NCBI GenBank assembly: GCA_037013685.1
Contig: CM072893.1
Coordinates: forward strand, 22,773,736-22,837,735
From: Acridotheres tristis
Lineage: Eukaryota > Chordata > Aves > Passeriformes > Sturnidae
DNA: 64,000 bases
Reading direction: 5' to 3'
Shown: piece by piece, positions 21,827 to 33,639 of the stretch
How the letters are laid out: each line of letters opens with the position of its first letter
Position numbering within the stretch: the stretch's first letter is position 1
The notes under the pieces: model-generated
Told to the model about the DNA's origin: nothing
The model's input: only the letters and a program-made list of their open reading frames with translations
Databases searched by the model: none
Translations under genes and position numbers: made by a program

Positions 21827-22560
21827 GTGGAGGAAGCAGTAACTTGTCTCCAGGCAAGGTGAGGGGCCAGGCTGCCTTGGATCTGAGTGGCTGTGATATT
21901 GGTGTGTCAAGTGTGGGTGGAATGTGCTGCTGAAGTCTGCTAGTCTCAGCTTGGTTCTTCTCCTAGGTACTCGCTGGGACTTCTCTCCCTGGATGATTTT
22001 TACCTTGGACATCTGTTGCCAGGACCTCAACGTTTGCTGCTTTTTTTTTTTTTTTTTTTTTTAAATGCTGTTTTAACTTTTTGAGGGAGCAGGATCTGCT
22101 CCCAGCACTAGGGTGTCTCCTTTTACGCAGCCCTGGGAGGATGATCCCAAAGCTGGATGGATGCTGCTGGTATATCCCCTCTCCTAGATCCCTCTTCTGG
22201 GAGCTGGGGGTAGAGGAGGTCATCCTTACCCTGTGCCTTTTTGCTATCCTGGACCTCTGCTCTGTGCACCCCCTTTCCCTGGCTGTGAAATACTCAATCC
22301 TGGTCCTTCTCCAGCAGATGGATGCAAAGCCAGTGGGACAGGCACTTTCACTGATTCTAACATGTTTGCTTTTGCTTACTCACAGTTTGGTGCTTTTTAT
22401 GTACTTGGAAGCGTGAAAGTGGGGCCCAGGCTCTGTTCTTGACTGCAGTTATGGTGGGGTGGGAGGTCACAGTCTGTCTGATTTGGGGGAGGTTCTGGGT
22501 CAATCTGCATTGTAAAGAACTGTTCTTACACTCAATAAAGATCTCTCAGGCTCAGGTCTG
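21827..22560 (+). other. NPM3: NPM3 3' UTR with probable UTR intron
   Basis: A consensus donor CAAG|GTGAGG lies 32 bases past the stop (exon end 21858). An acceptor CTTCTCCTAG| at 21966 would open a non-coding last exon at 21967. That exon contains a 20+ base T run near 22041-22062 and AATAAA at 22534-22539. Human NPM3 also has six exons, which supports the splice, but here the final exon would carry no codons. A junction this close to the stop would not be expected to trigger nonsense-mediated decay. Confidence 0.65.
22534..22539 (+). terminator. NPM3: NPM3 poly(A) signal
   Basis: AATAAA followed by a mixed G/T stretch. The only canonical signal in the proposed last exon. Confidence 0.7.
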
Positions 22561-23084
22561 AAGAAAGGTTACTGCTGGCTGGCAGGTTCTTCCCATGCAC
22601 ACTTCAATGGGGCAAGTTTGAGCTGTGACCTTTGCTGAGGAGTTGTCTCCCCACGCCTGGGCGCCTGGAGAGGGCTTGATCCTGTCTGCACTTCAGCCAG
22701 GTGGCAATTCTGCCCTTAAATGTTTCTCCAGCAGTTTCTCTGCAATCAGTCTTGGATTCTTGGCCCATGTGTCAACGCCTGTGCCAGTCCTCCTTGTCTG
22801 AGATGCTGGATGTTCTTTAGAAGCACCATGGACTGTTCTGTCATGCTGGCTCTGTTGATGCCCTGGGACAGGGAGTTTCTCAGTAGTCTGAACTCATGCA
22901 GGAAATCCAGGGTGCATCCTCAGCTCAGGCTCCTTTCTAGGTTTTGTTTCTCTCCTCTGGAACCTGTGCACTGTTTCCTTCTGGCCCCAAACAGACCTTG
23001 CTTAGTTCTCAGAATGAGGCTTCAAACTCCCTTGCAGCAAAGGGAAAAGGACTGAAGAAGAGCTGGCTCTGGGGAGATTTTCTG

Positions 23085-23422
23085 TGGCATTTCAGTACTT
23101 AAAGGGGGCTTGTAAGAAATATGGGGACAGATGTTTTAGCAGGGCCTGTTGAGGTAGGACAATGGGTAATAATTTTAAACTAAGGGTTTATTTAAATCGA
23201 ATATAAGGAAGAAAGGTTTTTTGCAATGAGGGTCGTGAAACACTGGCACAGGTTGCCCAGAGAGGTGATAGACGCCCCATCCCTGAAAACATTCAAGATC
23301 ATGTTGAACAGGGCTCTGAGCAATCTGATCTAGTTAAAGATGCCCTTGTCTATGGCAGAGGGGTTAGACTAGATGGCCTTTAAAAGTCCCTTCCAACCCA
23401 AAAAATTCCTTGACTCCAAGAC
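23085..23422 (+). mobile_element. CR1 non-LTR retrotransposon 3' fragment
   Basis: Recognisable CR1 3' end: ATATAAGGAAGAAAGG, then CACAGGTTGCCCAGAGAGGT, CCCCATCCCTG, AGCAATCTGATCTAGT and CCCTTCCAACCC near the end. It is 5'-truncated with no open reverse-transcriptase frame, as is typical for this family. Moderate divergence suggests an old insertion. The family is confined to sauropsids and related lineages, which supports the avian reading. Confidence 0.9.
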
Positions 23423-23429
23423 CACTGGC

Positions 23430-23790
23430 ATCCAAACCCTGGAGAACGCGACCTCGGCTGCCCGGGAGGCACCATCGGAAAAATCTGGCTCTGGGGAGCT
23501 GAAGCCCCTTGAAGGGGGCCTGGCCCCCGCAGCAGCGCGGGGGGAGCGTGCCGGGGGCTGGAGAGGCGGCAGGGGCCGGTGCGGCACCGCCAGGGGGCAG
23601 CGGGGCTCTGCGGCACCGATACCGGCACCGCCGCCCGGCCCGCGGGGCTCTCCGGCACACCCCGAGCTGCATCCCACCCTGCTGCTCCTCCTTTCCTGTG
23701 AGGGGCAGGTGCGGCTGCCAGCCGTGCTGTCCCCGGCGAGGTGCGATGCCGCCCCGCCGTCCCGTGTGCCCAGGGCTGGTGCTCGATGCC
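23430..23790. promoter_or_regulatory. CpG-rich patch with CTCF-like motif
   Basis: Immediately beyond the CR1 fragment the sequence becomes strongly GC- and CpG-rich for about 350 bases, with no adjoining gene start that I can identify. CCGCCAGGGGGCAGC at 23587-23601 closely fits the CTCF core. Candidate insulator or orphan CpG island between the NPM3 and FGF8 domains. Confidence 0.45.
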
Positions 23791-26700
23791 CGTGCTCACA
23801 GACAGATCTCTTGGCAAGTCCCATTGTCCCGGGAAGTTCGTAAGAAGCGGGACATTCCTGGAGCTGAGCTGAGTGAAGGGAGGCAGTCGCATTCTCCCTG
23901 TGGGGCTGTGGATATTTGAGAGGTGTCAGTGCGCACAGCGCACCCGTGCCCTATGCTGATGGTACGGGAAAGCAATCCTGGGCTTTGGATGGAGCCGAGG
24001 CTGGTACAGTGCCGGGACAATGCCCAGCCCCTGCCAAGGCCGGCACCCCATCACCTTCCAGATTTCCCTGGCTATGTGCACCTGGAAGGGGTCAGGGATA
24101 ATCTGTCTGCCAGACCTTGACTGTGCTTGTGCTCTGCAGAATTGCAGCTTGGTTCCAGGGGAACAAGAGCCAGCAGACCATTTTTAACAAGTCAGTCTTG
24201 GAAGGCAGGGCTGGGAGAGACAGCTGGTTCCAAGCCTGGTGAGGAGTGATGAGTGGAGGGAATGGGCACTGCTCTGTCCTGGAAGGGTGATACTGTTGCT
24301 TCACACAGAATGGAAGAGGCTGTGTCAACTGATGGGAAGGAGCATTTGGCCTCTTCAACAGTAAAAGGAGATTATTTCAAGCTGCTGGTGTCCTTCAGGG
24401 CGTCTAGGTAGCTGGAACAGAGGCAGGCAGGTCGGTCCCGGCAGGGGGCAAAGGTAGGACCATGGGGTACATGAGGATGGTGGCAGGGGTCTTGAGGAGA
24501 CAAAGCTTGTGCACCCCACTGCAGGACCAGCTCAGCTCAAGATCTTGTCACGAGTGCTGGCTGGTCCAAAGTGCTGCTGTAGGGCAATGCCGGGGGAAGT
24601 GGATGCTCCCAACACAGAGGAAGCAATAGAGGGGCTGGGGGGTGTTGGTACTGCCAAGCCCCTTTCTAAGAGACTTCGGGAGGTTTGCTTCCTGCTCCCC
24701 AGCAATGTCACAGCCTTGATATGCTCAGCTTGGAGAGAGGGAGATAAATGCTGAAATGTCAGGAGGCTGGGAGGGGGGATGCGCTCACAGAGCACTTAAT
24801 GGGGAAGGATGGGATTACAGGGGTCACGCTAGGTGAGCAGCTTCCTTCGTGGAGCTGATGGTATCAAAGCAGGTGCCCCCGGCTGCAAATACCTTGGGCA
24901 AACAAACAGGGCTGTCTAAGCAGGTGGGCTCAGGCATGGCAGGGCTGGGGCACACTCAGAGGTGGGGGGCAGGAGACTTTCTGTGCTCAGGGAGTGAAGC
25001 GTGGGGCTGCCTTTTCTTCCATAGGGTGAGGGGGGTAATCGAGTTGTTGTGTTTCTTTGTACACATGTGACCTTCCCATACTGGAGACACATGTAAGGGT
25101 GTGGAGCCCATCACTCTCCCAACAGGAAGCCAAATGATGCCCCAGTCCAGGTGATGGCTGTAGGATTGCTCTAGGAGTTGTTTTGCTCTGAGCATCTCCC
25201 CTCTCTGCTGCTTCAGGGCTCTGCATACTGATACAGCTGGTGATGGATCCCTCCCTTCTTTGGCAGTAGTAGGTAACCCTGCCCCTTGCTGAGCCATGCA
25301 GCAGAGATACAGGGCTGTAGTGGAGCTTAATGTGCAGCCCATCACGCGTGAGCACCGTGGCTGTACACCCGTGGTGCCACACACTCCACAGCCCTCCCAA
25401 ACCAGCCTGCTGCTCCTGGTGAGAGGCTTGGGCTGCTTGCTGCAGGGCCTGGCTCAAGTGCAGCCTCGCTGGGCTGGGGCTTGGCTGCCTCCTCCCGCTG
25501 GTGGCTGGGCCAGACCAGCAGTTCCCAGAGGATGCTCTGATTTCAGAGGTCAGGTTTGAATTGCTTTTTCAGGGATGGAGGAGCAGGATGGGGAGCTGCT
25601 CTGCTGAGCGTGGCCAGGAAGTGGTTTATCTTGTGATGCCCCAGCAGGTCCTGCCCCATCAGAGTTCTGGCTGGGTTTCAACTCTTTGTGGCTTAGACCA
25701 CGGCCCCAGGGCAACTGAGAAGCGCAGCTGTGACTGTGCTGTAGGTGGGGCTGGTCCCCTGCTCCATGAGCTCCCTGTTGCTGGTTCCCAAGCTGATCCA
25801 GGGTTAAGCTCTTTTTCTCTGTGTCTTGGCTGCCTGGGCTTCGAAGGAAGCGAGGAGGACACCCCAGGAGATGCAGCATCCCATTATCCCGGGGTTCAGC
25901 AGCACTGCGAAGTGGGAAGAGAGCCATGTGGCACCTTGGTGGCAGCAGGATCCAGAAAAAGGCTCAGCACAGCCACCTTTAGCTGGGACTACCTCAATGG
26001 TGGGTGTGATGAGTGTCCTGTTCTCTGAAGTGTTAGCTGAATGTGCCATCCCTGTTCCATCCTGCCGGGAAGTGGGCAAGGGTACCTCTGCTATTGCCTC
26101 AGGGAGCCACCAGGTCAGGGCAGGCACTGGTAGAACTGAGCTGTGGGTAGATTGCAACCAAGGGAAGCAGCAGCAGGATTTGGAAGGGCCATGCTGCCAG
26201 TAATTCCCATCCTCTTCCCATCAACATGCCTTGCAAAGGGAAATGGTGCGGATGCACTGTGTGGGAATGGCTTTCTCTGCTGGAAAAACTGAAGCTGGTG
26301 TCACCTCCTGCGTGCTGGTGCTCAGACATTTTCTGGGTCCTCCCCATGCTGCCTCAAGTTTGTTGGGAGCTTGGATGTGTGGCTGTTCACCCACTGAGTG
26401 TTTTGTGGGAGGAGAAGAGGTTCCTCCAGCTCCCAGTCCCAGTGCAGATGTTTGGAATCACATGTTGGCACAGGAGTTTGCTCATGCCCAGGGCAGTGTC
26501 AGGCTGTGGTAATGTGGCTGCTTGTGGAGTGGACTTGTGTCCACAGTCCCACAGTGCTGTCCAGAATGCAAGAGGGGGCTATTTCCATGAAGGTGCTGCT
26601 GTGACAGCTGTGGCTTTTTGTTCTGCAGTAAGGGCACAGCTAGAGAAGCACAGTATAGTGTTGGAGTGGGGGGTGTGTGGGTTTAAATTCACAGACATGT

Positions 26701-29700
26701 AAAGCAGGTGCTAAAAGTGAATATGTTTGGGCTGTGGCAGAGAGCTCCATGCAAGATAGCCTGGGTTGAGGTTCCCTGTAGCTGTCCCACACCATGCCCT
26801 CCTGAGCCCCCTCCTCACACTGGGGTAGTGTTGGCAGCTCTGTGCTCAGCACCCACAGCCCAGATACCCGGAGGTCACAGGTGTCCTGCCCTCCGACCCC
26901 TCCGAGGTGCAAATCTAATCACTCTGGGCTGGGCTGTCCCTGACACTGGCAGAACTGTCACTACTGGCCACACATCTCTGCAAGGCTGGTGGCATCCAGG
27001 GGAACAGGGCTGCACGGAGCATATGGGCTGTATCCCAAGGGAATTTAGGATGTCTCAGAGTTATTCTCTCAGGGACATCAGTGACGGAGCCCTAGGCTGG
27101 ATGGGCAGGATTTATCTTCCATGGTATCCTTCCTGTGATGTCTCTGCATAGGGCCTGTGGGACACTTCACACTGCTCCATACCTCCAGTCCCTGCTCCCC
27201 TGACAACCTCTTAGGCAGGCAAAGACCCCCGAGCTGCTGTGCATGAGGTTTTTGGGGCTTGATAGGAAGAGTTGTTGCTGATGAGCAGAGTAGAGGATGA
27301 AGAGAGCAGAGGGGACAGGGACCTTGTCTGTGGCAGGTCTGTCCTGCTACACCTCCTAATGCTCATCTCACAGGGGAAGGCAGCACGGTCTAGCAGTGGG
27401 GCTTGGCCATCGGGAGGTAGGATTTTGAATCCTGGGGAAAAAATGGAAGTAGAATGTTTGGAGAGCTCTCAAACTCCACCTGAACTCCCTGGGCATTTGC
27501 ACCTGTGCCTAGGCTGACTTCCTGCAGCCCGGACCCATCCCTGCACATCCTGGAGACGGTGTCTGCACCATGATGGCAGCTTGGGTTGTGCATGCCATGG
27601 CCATACTCCAGGCTGTCTCCAGGCTCTGACTGTTGTTTTGCCTGTGACCATATGTTCCCCACCTTTCCCAGAAAGAGGTCTGCAGGGCAGCACAGAGACC
27701 AGGCATGACCTGGGCATGGAAGCTGGCAAGGGGCACAGTTCTTGTGCCAGTCCCCATCCCAGCATGGGGTGGAGGCTGTAGGGTTGACAGAAGATGCAGG
27801 GCTGGGCTTGGATAAGGACTAGCAGGGGGTTTAGGGCAGGTCTGTGGCATGGTGGTCCACAAAAAGCTGGGGGGCTGCAGCCAAGCCTGGACAGCAGCAA
27901 GTACCACGTGTCTCCACCTCAACACTCCTTTGGGGTCCACTCCCACTGGCCCCACTGTCTCTCCCCATAGCCCCATCTCTCACAGGGCCATGTGGGGTGC
28001 CCCGGGGCCTGTCTCCTTGGGGCCAGGGTCAGGATGAGCTGTGGCTCTGCTGGGCTGGGATGTCAAAGGGGCCATAACCCTGGTGTTTTGCAAACTCCTG
28101 GGGTCAGCAGTTCAGCTGCCACTGACACAGAGGCCCAGAGACACACACGGGCATTTTGGGTGGATGCTGTAAGCAAACAAACGAAGGTAGAGTTACAGAG
28201 ACATACAGCCCCCCCTAGGCCATGCTGTTGGTTTTAGGCTTAACCCCACCGTGGGCTGGGCACAGAAGTCCTCTTCCTAAGAGGACCCAAACCAAGCCAA
28301 ATTGCCTGCTGGGGCTGACTGAGAACTGAGGCAAGAAATGAACAGCATTTTGCATCTGTCTCAGTTACTCGTGATCCTGAAGGAGCCACAGACCCCATCC
28401 CACAGACAGGACAGTGACACCTGGCATTGAATGATGGCTCCCACCTTCCTGGGTGGCCAGTGGAGCTCCTGCCTACCCAGCCTGGCTTTGACCCCCCCCT
28501 TTCCCAGCTCTGCCTGATGATGTATGGCTGGACACCCCAGCTTGGGCTGGGGCTATGATACTAGGGAAGTTGTGCCAGCCAGGAATGTCTTGGGACCGGG
28601 TTCTGGAGGTGCTGTTTGGTCTGTACAAGGGGGTCAGGAATGGAGTGGAGCTGCCTAAGTGTCATGAGCACATACATCCTCATCCACATGTCCGTGGGTG
28701 TCACCCTGTGCACATGTGTCATGGCCATTCATGGTCAGGCTGCTTTGTTTGCTGGCCCCTGCTCTACGCAGAGCAGAATTGCACAAAAATACTCAGCCTC
28801 GGGTTTAAATCATGCAGAGTTGGAGATGTCACCTTCTCTTTGAGCTGATCCCATGTGAACTGCCCTCACTGGGACCCTTTGGTCTCTGGCTTGCCTATCT
28901 CAAGGACTCTGTGGACCTCTTCCTGAGCTGGGTAGCTGCAGAGCCATCCCAGCTCTCTCTCCTTGCAGATGGATGGGGTCTGAGCATGTGTCTCCCCTTC
29001 GGTGACCTCCACAAGGCTCTTGGCTTTGCTCAGGTCTGCCAGATCATTACCCATGTGCTGCATGGGGATGCCAGAGATGAGAATAGCACTGGCCTCAACA
29101 GAGTCAAATGCAGGGAATGCTTAACACCATTGGAAAATCCAATTGTGCATCCCTGGACTCTCCTGGATGATAGGATGATCCCCTACTCGGCCTGGGAGCC
29201 AGAATACTGAGCCACCCAGGCTGTCCCTGCTATGCTGGTAGCCCTGCTGCTGTTGGTGGTGAGGTCTCCTCCATATGGCCCAGCCTGGATGGAAGGCACA
29301 GCCCAGCTGTGTCTCCTCTGATCTGCAGGAGCATCGCTGCCTGGGAGACAGCACGTGGCCACTGGAGGATGGTGAAGCCAATACTGATGCCTGCAATTCC
29401 AGGTGCACAGACTGAAATTATGGAAGCAAAGTTTGTGTTTCTAGAAAGCTGCTGGACAGGATGGACAGGAGGTGGTGAAGGACAGAGGAGTCAGCCCGAT
29501 TCCCTGAAATGAAGCTGTGAGAACAGGCTGCTGAAGAGTGACCAGAGAGGGCCACATCATCCAGTTTGGTCCTGCACAGGGGTGGGCACATCTTCAGAGG
29601 GCTGTGACCAGAACACAGGGGCAGTCTCCTGACCTGGTGTTCCCACCACCCACAAAACATGCCTCAGTCTTGCTGCTAGTAATTGAATAGAGAGAAGAAT

Positions 29701-32700
29701 TAATTGTGAGTGGGCTGTGTCTCCCCTCCCCGCTCCTCGTTTGCCCTGGGGCTGCCTTGGTGCTGTGGGTAGTGAAGACAAGGTCATTCCCATGTAACAC
29801 ATCCCAATGGGGTTTCACCAAGTTCCTTCCCTTTGAGGGGTGGGGGCAGGTTAATGGTGAGCAGTGGGATTGCCCCAGGCTGCTCCGTGCTGCTCAGCCA
29901 TGGAGGAGCTGCTGTTGCCACTGAAACGCCCCATTAAAGCCTCAGTGAAGGATCAGCAGGCAGGGCTGGGGGCACTGGGCTGCGAGGCTGGGAAGGGTGA
30001 GGGTGGAGTGGGCTAGTATCCCTCTGGCTTTTCTGGGAAGCCTCCATGTCTTTATTTTGGGGTAGAAAAAGTTAGTTTATGGCCATGCATCCTCCAGGCA
30101 TGGCTGCAAAACATTACAGGATTCTGGGTTTTGTGGATTTTGACTCTTCTTCGTATGGTGTTGGAGCAGAGAGAGATGTTCAGGTATTGGGCAGTGCTTC
30201 CTGCACTTCAATATCTTCACCTTCGTGTGCCCCAGCCTTTGGCTAACCCTCAACCCCACTGCCTACACTGTCTGTCCTCTGTCACGGTCCCCAGGCAGCT
30301 GCTCTGCAGACTGAGTCCTCTGCACTGCAGAGAGGAGCTCTCCTCGCTGTCTGGCCGGCTCAGTGCTGCTGTGTGCTGCAGGTACTGCTCTCCTCCATCA
30401 GTCGGGATTAGCGCTGTGGTCCTGTCTATGCCCTGCCTGGCAGGAGTGGGGAGCTGTGCCTGTTGGCCTCTCTCTGTGAGTGACAGCAACGTCCTGATTG
30501 CTTCTCCACCTGATAGTTTCCCCTGAAATTATCCATCGGTAGTTCCCCCTAAAAGAGGTATTGAAGGCAAAACTCCTGTAGGTGTTTTGCTGGCTTCCCC
30601 TCACTCCAAATTCTCCTAGAGTCCTCTTATGATATGAATTCCCAGTTTGCTGGGAGCCCTTGTCTCTCTTCAGCCCAGATTGGACTGCTTGCCCCTAAAG
30701 CTGTGGTTGGTGCTGTTTTCCTTGCCTCTGCCTCTCTGAAATAAGGGATGCTAATAAATTGAGAGGTTTCAGGCTGATGCTCCTCACTGGCTTTGATCTC
30801 TTGTGGGGAGCAGGAGCTGACACCACTGTTTATCATCCTGCACAAGGGAAGGGATGTATGTGGAACCATTTCTGACATGAACTGGGCTAGACAGGGATGA
30901 TAAAGAAGCAGGCAGGAAGCTGGAGGTGGAACCTGGCTCTGTCCTGCAGATTTGCTAAGGGAGATCCTGGGAGAGAGAAGGGATGATGCTGGGGTGGCCC
31001 TGGGTTGTGGGGGTGCCATGCTGAGCATCACAAGGGGAATGGGAAGAGCTTTTCTCAGCACTTGCTCTGCTCTCTCCAGTCTCTGCTGCACAGTGGCACA
31101 GACAGGGCCCAGAGCCTCACAGTCCTTTACCTGCTGCCCCTTCCATCTCAAATCTTCTCCTGATCTGCTCCCTGTTTTATCTCAGTCTAGGCTGCTCCAG
31201 AAGCTGCCTCCACACTTCCCAGCTGCCAGGAGGCTCTGTGTGGGGTGAAGGAGGTGGGCAAAGTTTGAGAACAAGCCTGGACCCCAGCCAGGCTGGGACA
31301 GATGTCTCCATGTCCTAGTTCCTCTCTTGGCTCATGCTTCTTGGTGCTGTAGCCCTGTGGCTGCACCTTGGTACCCTCAGCTTTGCAGGAAAGGGGATGG
31401 GAGGGCAGCAGCTAATGCTTCAGCTGCAGCATTTAACATCCCAGATGAACATAAAACACATGAGCTCTTCTCTGAAGGAAAACATTTCTGTACCTGACCA
31501 GTCTAAACATGGTCCCAGTTCTGCAGATCAGGGCAATGGAGCAGTGAGGCAGCAGGACAAGATCTAATGGGACCATGCTGGTAAGCCTCTTCCAGGGATC
31601 ACAGCCCAATGGCTGCTTGGAGCACTGGGGGCACAGCAGGTCCTCCAGTCTTTCTGCCACAAGGGGCTTTCTTCCACCATCTCCATAGCAGCTTGGCCTG
31701 AGGCCCAGCTGGTCTCAGGAACACAGGGCTGGAGTTTCTCTTCTCCCCAGGAGAGCCAGACAAGCCATTTAGCCTCAGTGCCTGGGGATGGAGGGGACCC
31801 TCACCCTGTGGACCAGGGGCTTATCTCAGATGGCCTGTGAAGAAGCTGACAGGCAGGCAGATTTCCCTTATGCTGCCTGGTATGGGAGAGAGCCTATCCA
31901 AAAAGTTTTATTACTTAAAAACAAAAGGGGGTGGAGGGTATCACACTTGATGCAAACACAGGTGGGCTGAGAAGCACCAAGGGAAGAAGGCAAATGCCTC
32001 TGTGCAGGCGCCCATCTTCCCTGTGAGGAACAGATTGTGGTCATGATCCAAGACAACAGCAGAGGCAGGATGAGCCCAGCAGCTGTGATGCTGCCTGTCC
32101 CTGGCTGCTGTCACCAACCTGCTCATTTCTTTTCCCTTCCCAAAGGTGGGGTAGGATGGGGGCTGTGGAGCCTTCGGCTGTAGGCCTGAGGATGGCTGAC
32201 AGGAGCATCATCTGTCATCCACTGTCAGGCAAAGTGTGGCCACCCCTGGGTGATCCCACACAGGCTTGATTTTACAGCCATGACTGGCACTTGAGCCTGT
32301 TTGCTGAGGGCAGGGGGCACACGGGATTGTCAGCTTGCAGCTGCCTCTGACCCCGTACAGGACACCATAAATCTCCCAATTTAAGGCAGTCTGGGCTGTT
32401 CTGGAAATGGTGCTATTGAGTAGACTGTGGTGTGCACGGTGACATGTGCCTGCCTGATCCTGTGTCCACCAGGGATAAAGTGGAGGTGGCCACTCGTGAA
32501 GGAGAGTAGCATCTGGGATATAGACTAAATTCCTTAAATTTTTTTATATATAAAGAAGTAAGGATTGTCTGAATTTAGACCATCAGGAGTGTCTACTGTT
32601 TCTTGTTCTGGTTTTGCCTGGTTTTCCTTAGGCAGTGCAGAGAGGTGAATAGGAGGAACCACCTCACCTGTGCTGTGGTACATCAGCTGTTCACACAGTT

Positions 32701-33367
32701 CAACCTGGAGGGTTTTTCTCCTGACCGTGTGCTGTACTGATGAGCTGAGTGTGTGAATATGTTGTGCCCTTGGAAATCAGCTCCTGTGTCTGTCATGCAT
32801 CTTCAGTGCCTGTCCTGCCTATTCCTGTGGTTCTCCTAAATGTTTCCAGTTAAACACAGGCTTGGCCCAAGACTTCTTCCCACACATAGGAAACGCTCTC
32901 AGAAACATCTTTTTGCACCAAAAAAAAGGGAAGGAAATTTAACAAGGAGCTGAATTTTGGGGTAATTTTGGCCAGCACAAGGCAGTTGCTCATCCTGTGC
33001 TGTACTGGCTTTGTTAATACTGATGCAGGGACTGTTTCCTCGTTGGGCCCTGTGGGGTCAGCCCAGTGATGGGGCAGTGCCCAGGCTCCCCTGCCTGCCT
33101 GCAGCACCCCTCAGCAGTGAGGATGCTGAGCAAGATCAGGTGAGAACCTGAGGAGATCCATCCCCAGAAGTGACAGTAGGCAGAGTTTTGGGGTGACAAA
33201 TTGTGTAGTGAGGAGAGATGTTGGTGCATTTGTGTCTAGGGCTGTTGGGTGCCTGAGCAAGGGGGTGTCAGTGTGCATGTGAGGGAGAGAACTGTCCTGT
33301 GGCTGCAGCTGATGTGATTGTGTGTGAGACAGAGGGTTGTATTTTGTGGGTAGGGGTGAGCAAAGCT

Positions 33368-33402
33368 AATAACTGAATAAGTAAGTGAATAAGTGAATAA
33401 CT
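33368..33402 (+). repeat. Short AATAAGTG-type tandem repeat
   Basis: AATAACTG/AATAAGTAAGTG/AATAAGTG/AATAACTG units, about four imperfect copies, upstream of the FGF8 promoter. Confidence 0.6.
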
Positions 33403-33580
33403 GTGCTGGGGAGCGCAGACTGTGTGAGAGGTGCAAGTGAGAAGAAGGGGACCTCATGGGAAAGGCTGCGCATATGTGCCAGCTGTGTGTGTGTGAAAGG
33501 GGCTGTGTGCATGGCTGTGCATGTGCAGGAGGGCTGCACAGGCGTGTGCGGGGCTGTGTGTGTGCGGGCAGGCCATGCAC

Positions 33581-33582
<2 letters not shown>

Positions 33583-33616
<34 letters not shown>
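33583..33616 (+). repeat. (GT)17 microsatellite upstream of FGF8
   Basis: An uninterrupted GT run flanked for about 150 bases by looser TGTGTG/GTGTGC sequence. Alternating purine-pyrimidine DNA of this length can adopt Z-form. It directly abuts the FGF8 CpG island. Confidence 0.95.
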
Positions 33617-33621
<5 letters not shown>

Positions 33622-33639
33622 GCGGGGCAGCCACCGCGC

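Larger units (their letters stand above)
22565..33400. other. NPM3-FGF8 intergenic region
   Basis: About 11 kb, GC-rich, with no coding exon of any family I recognise. Many long open frames on both strands are a by-product of the base composition and show no domain. It contains a CR1 fragment, a CpG-rich patch at 23430-23790 and microsatellite-like sequence at its far end. A non-coding transcript cannot be excluded from sequence alone. Confidence 0.6.

Noticed and set aside
23380..23892. 170-residue minus-strand open frame
   Set aside because: Pro/Ala/Arg-rich composition from a CpG-rich patch, overlapping open frames in all phases, and no recognisable domain.
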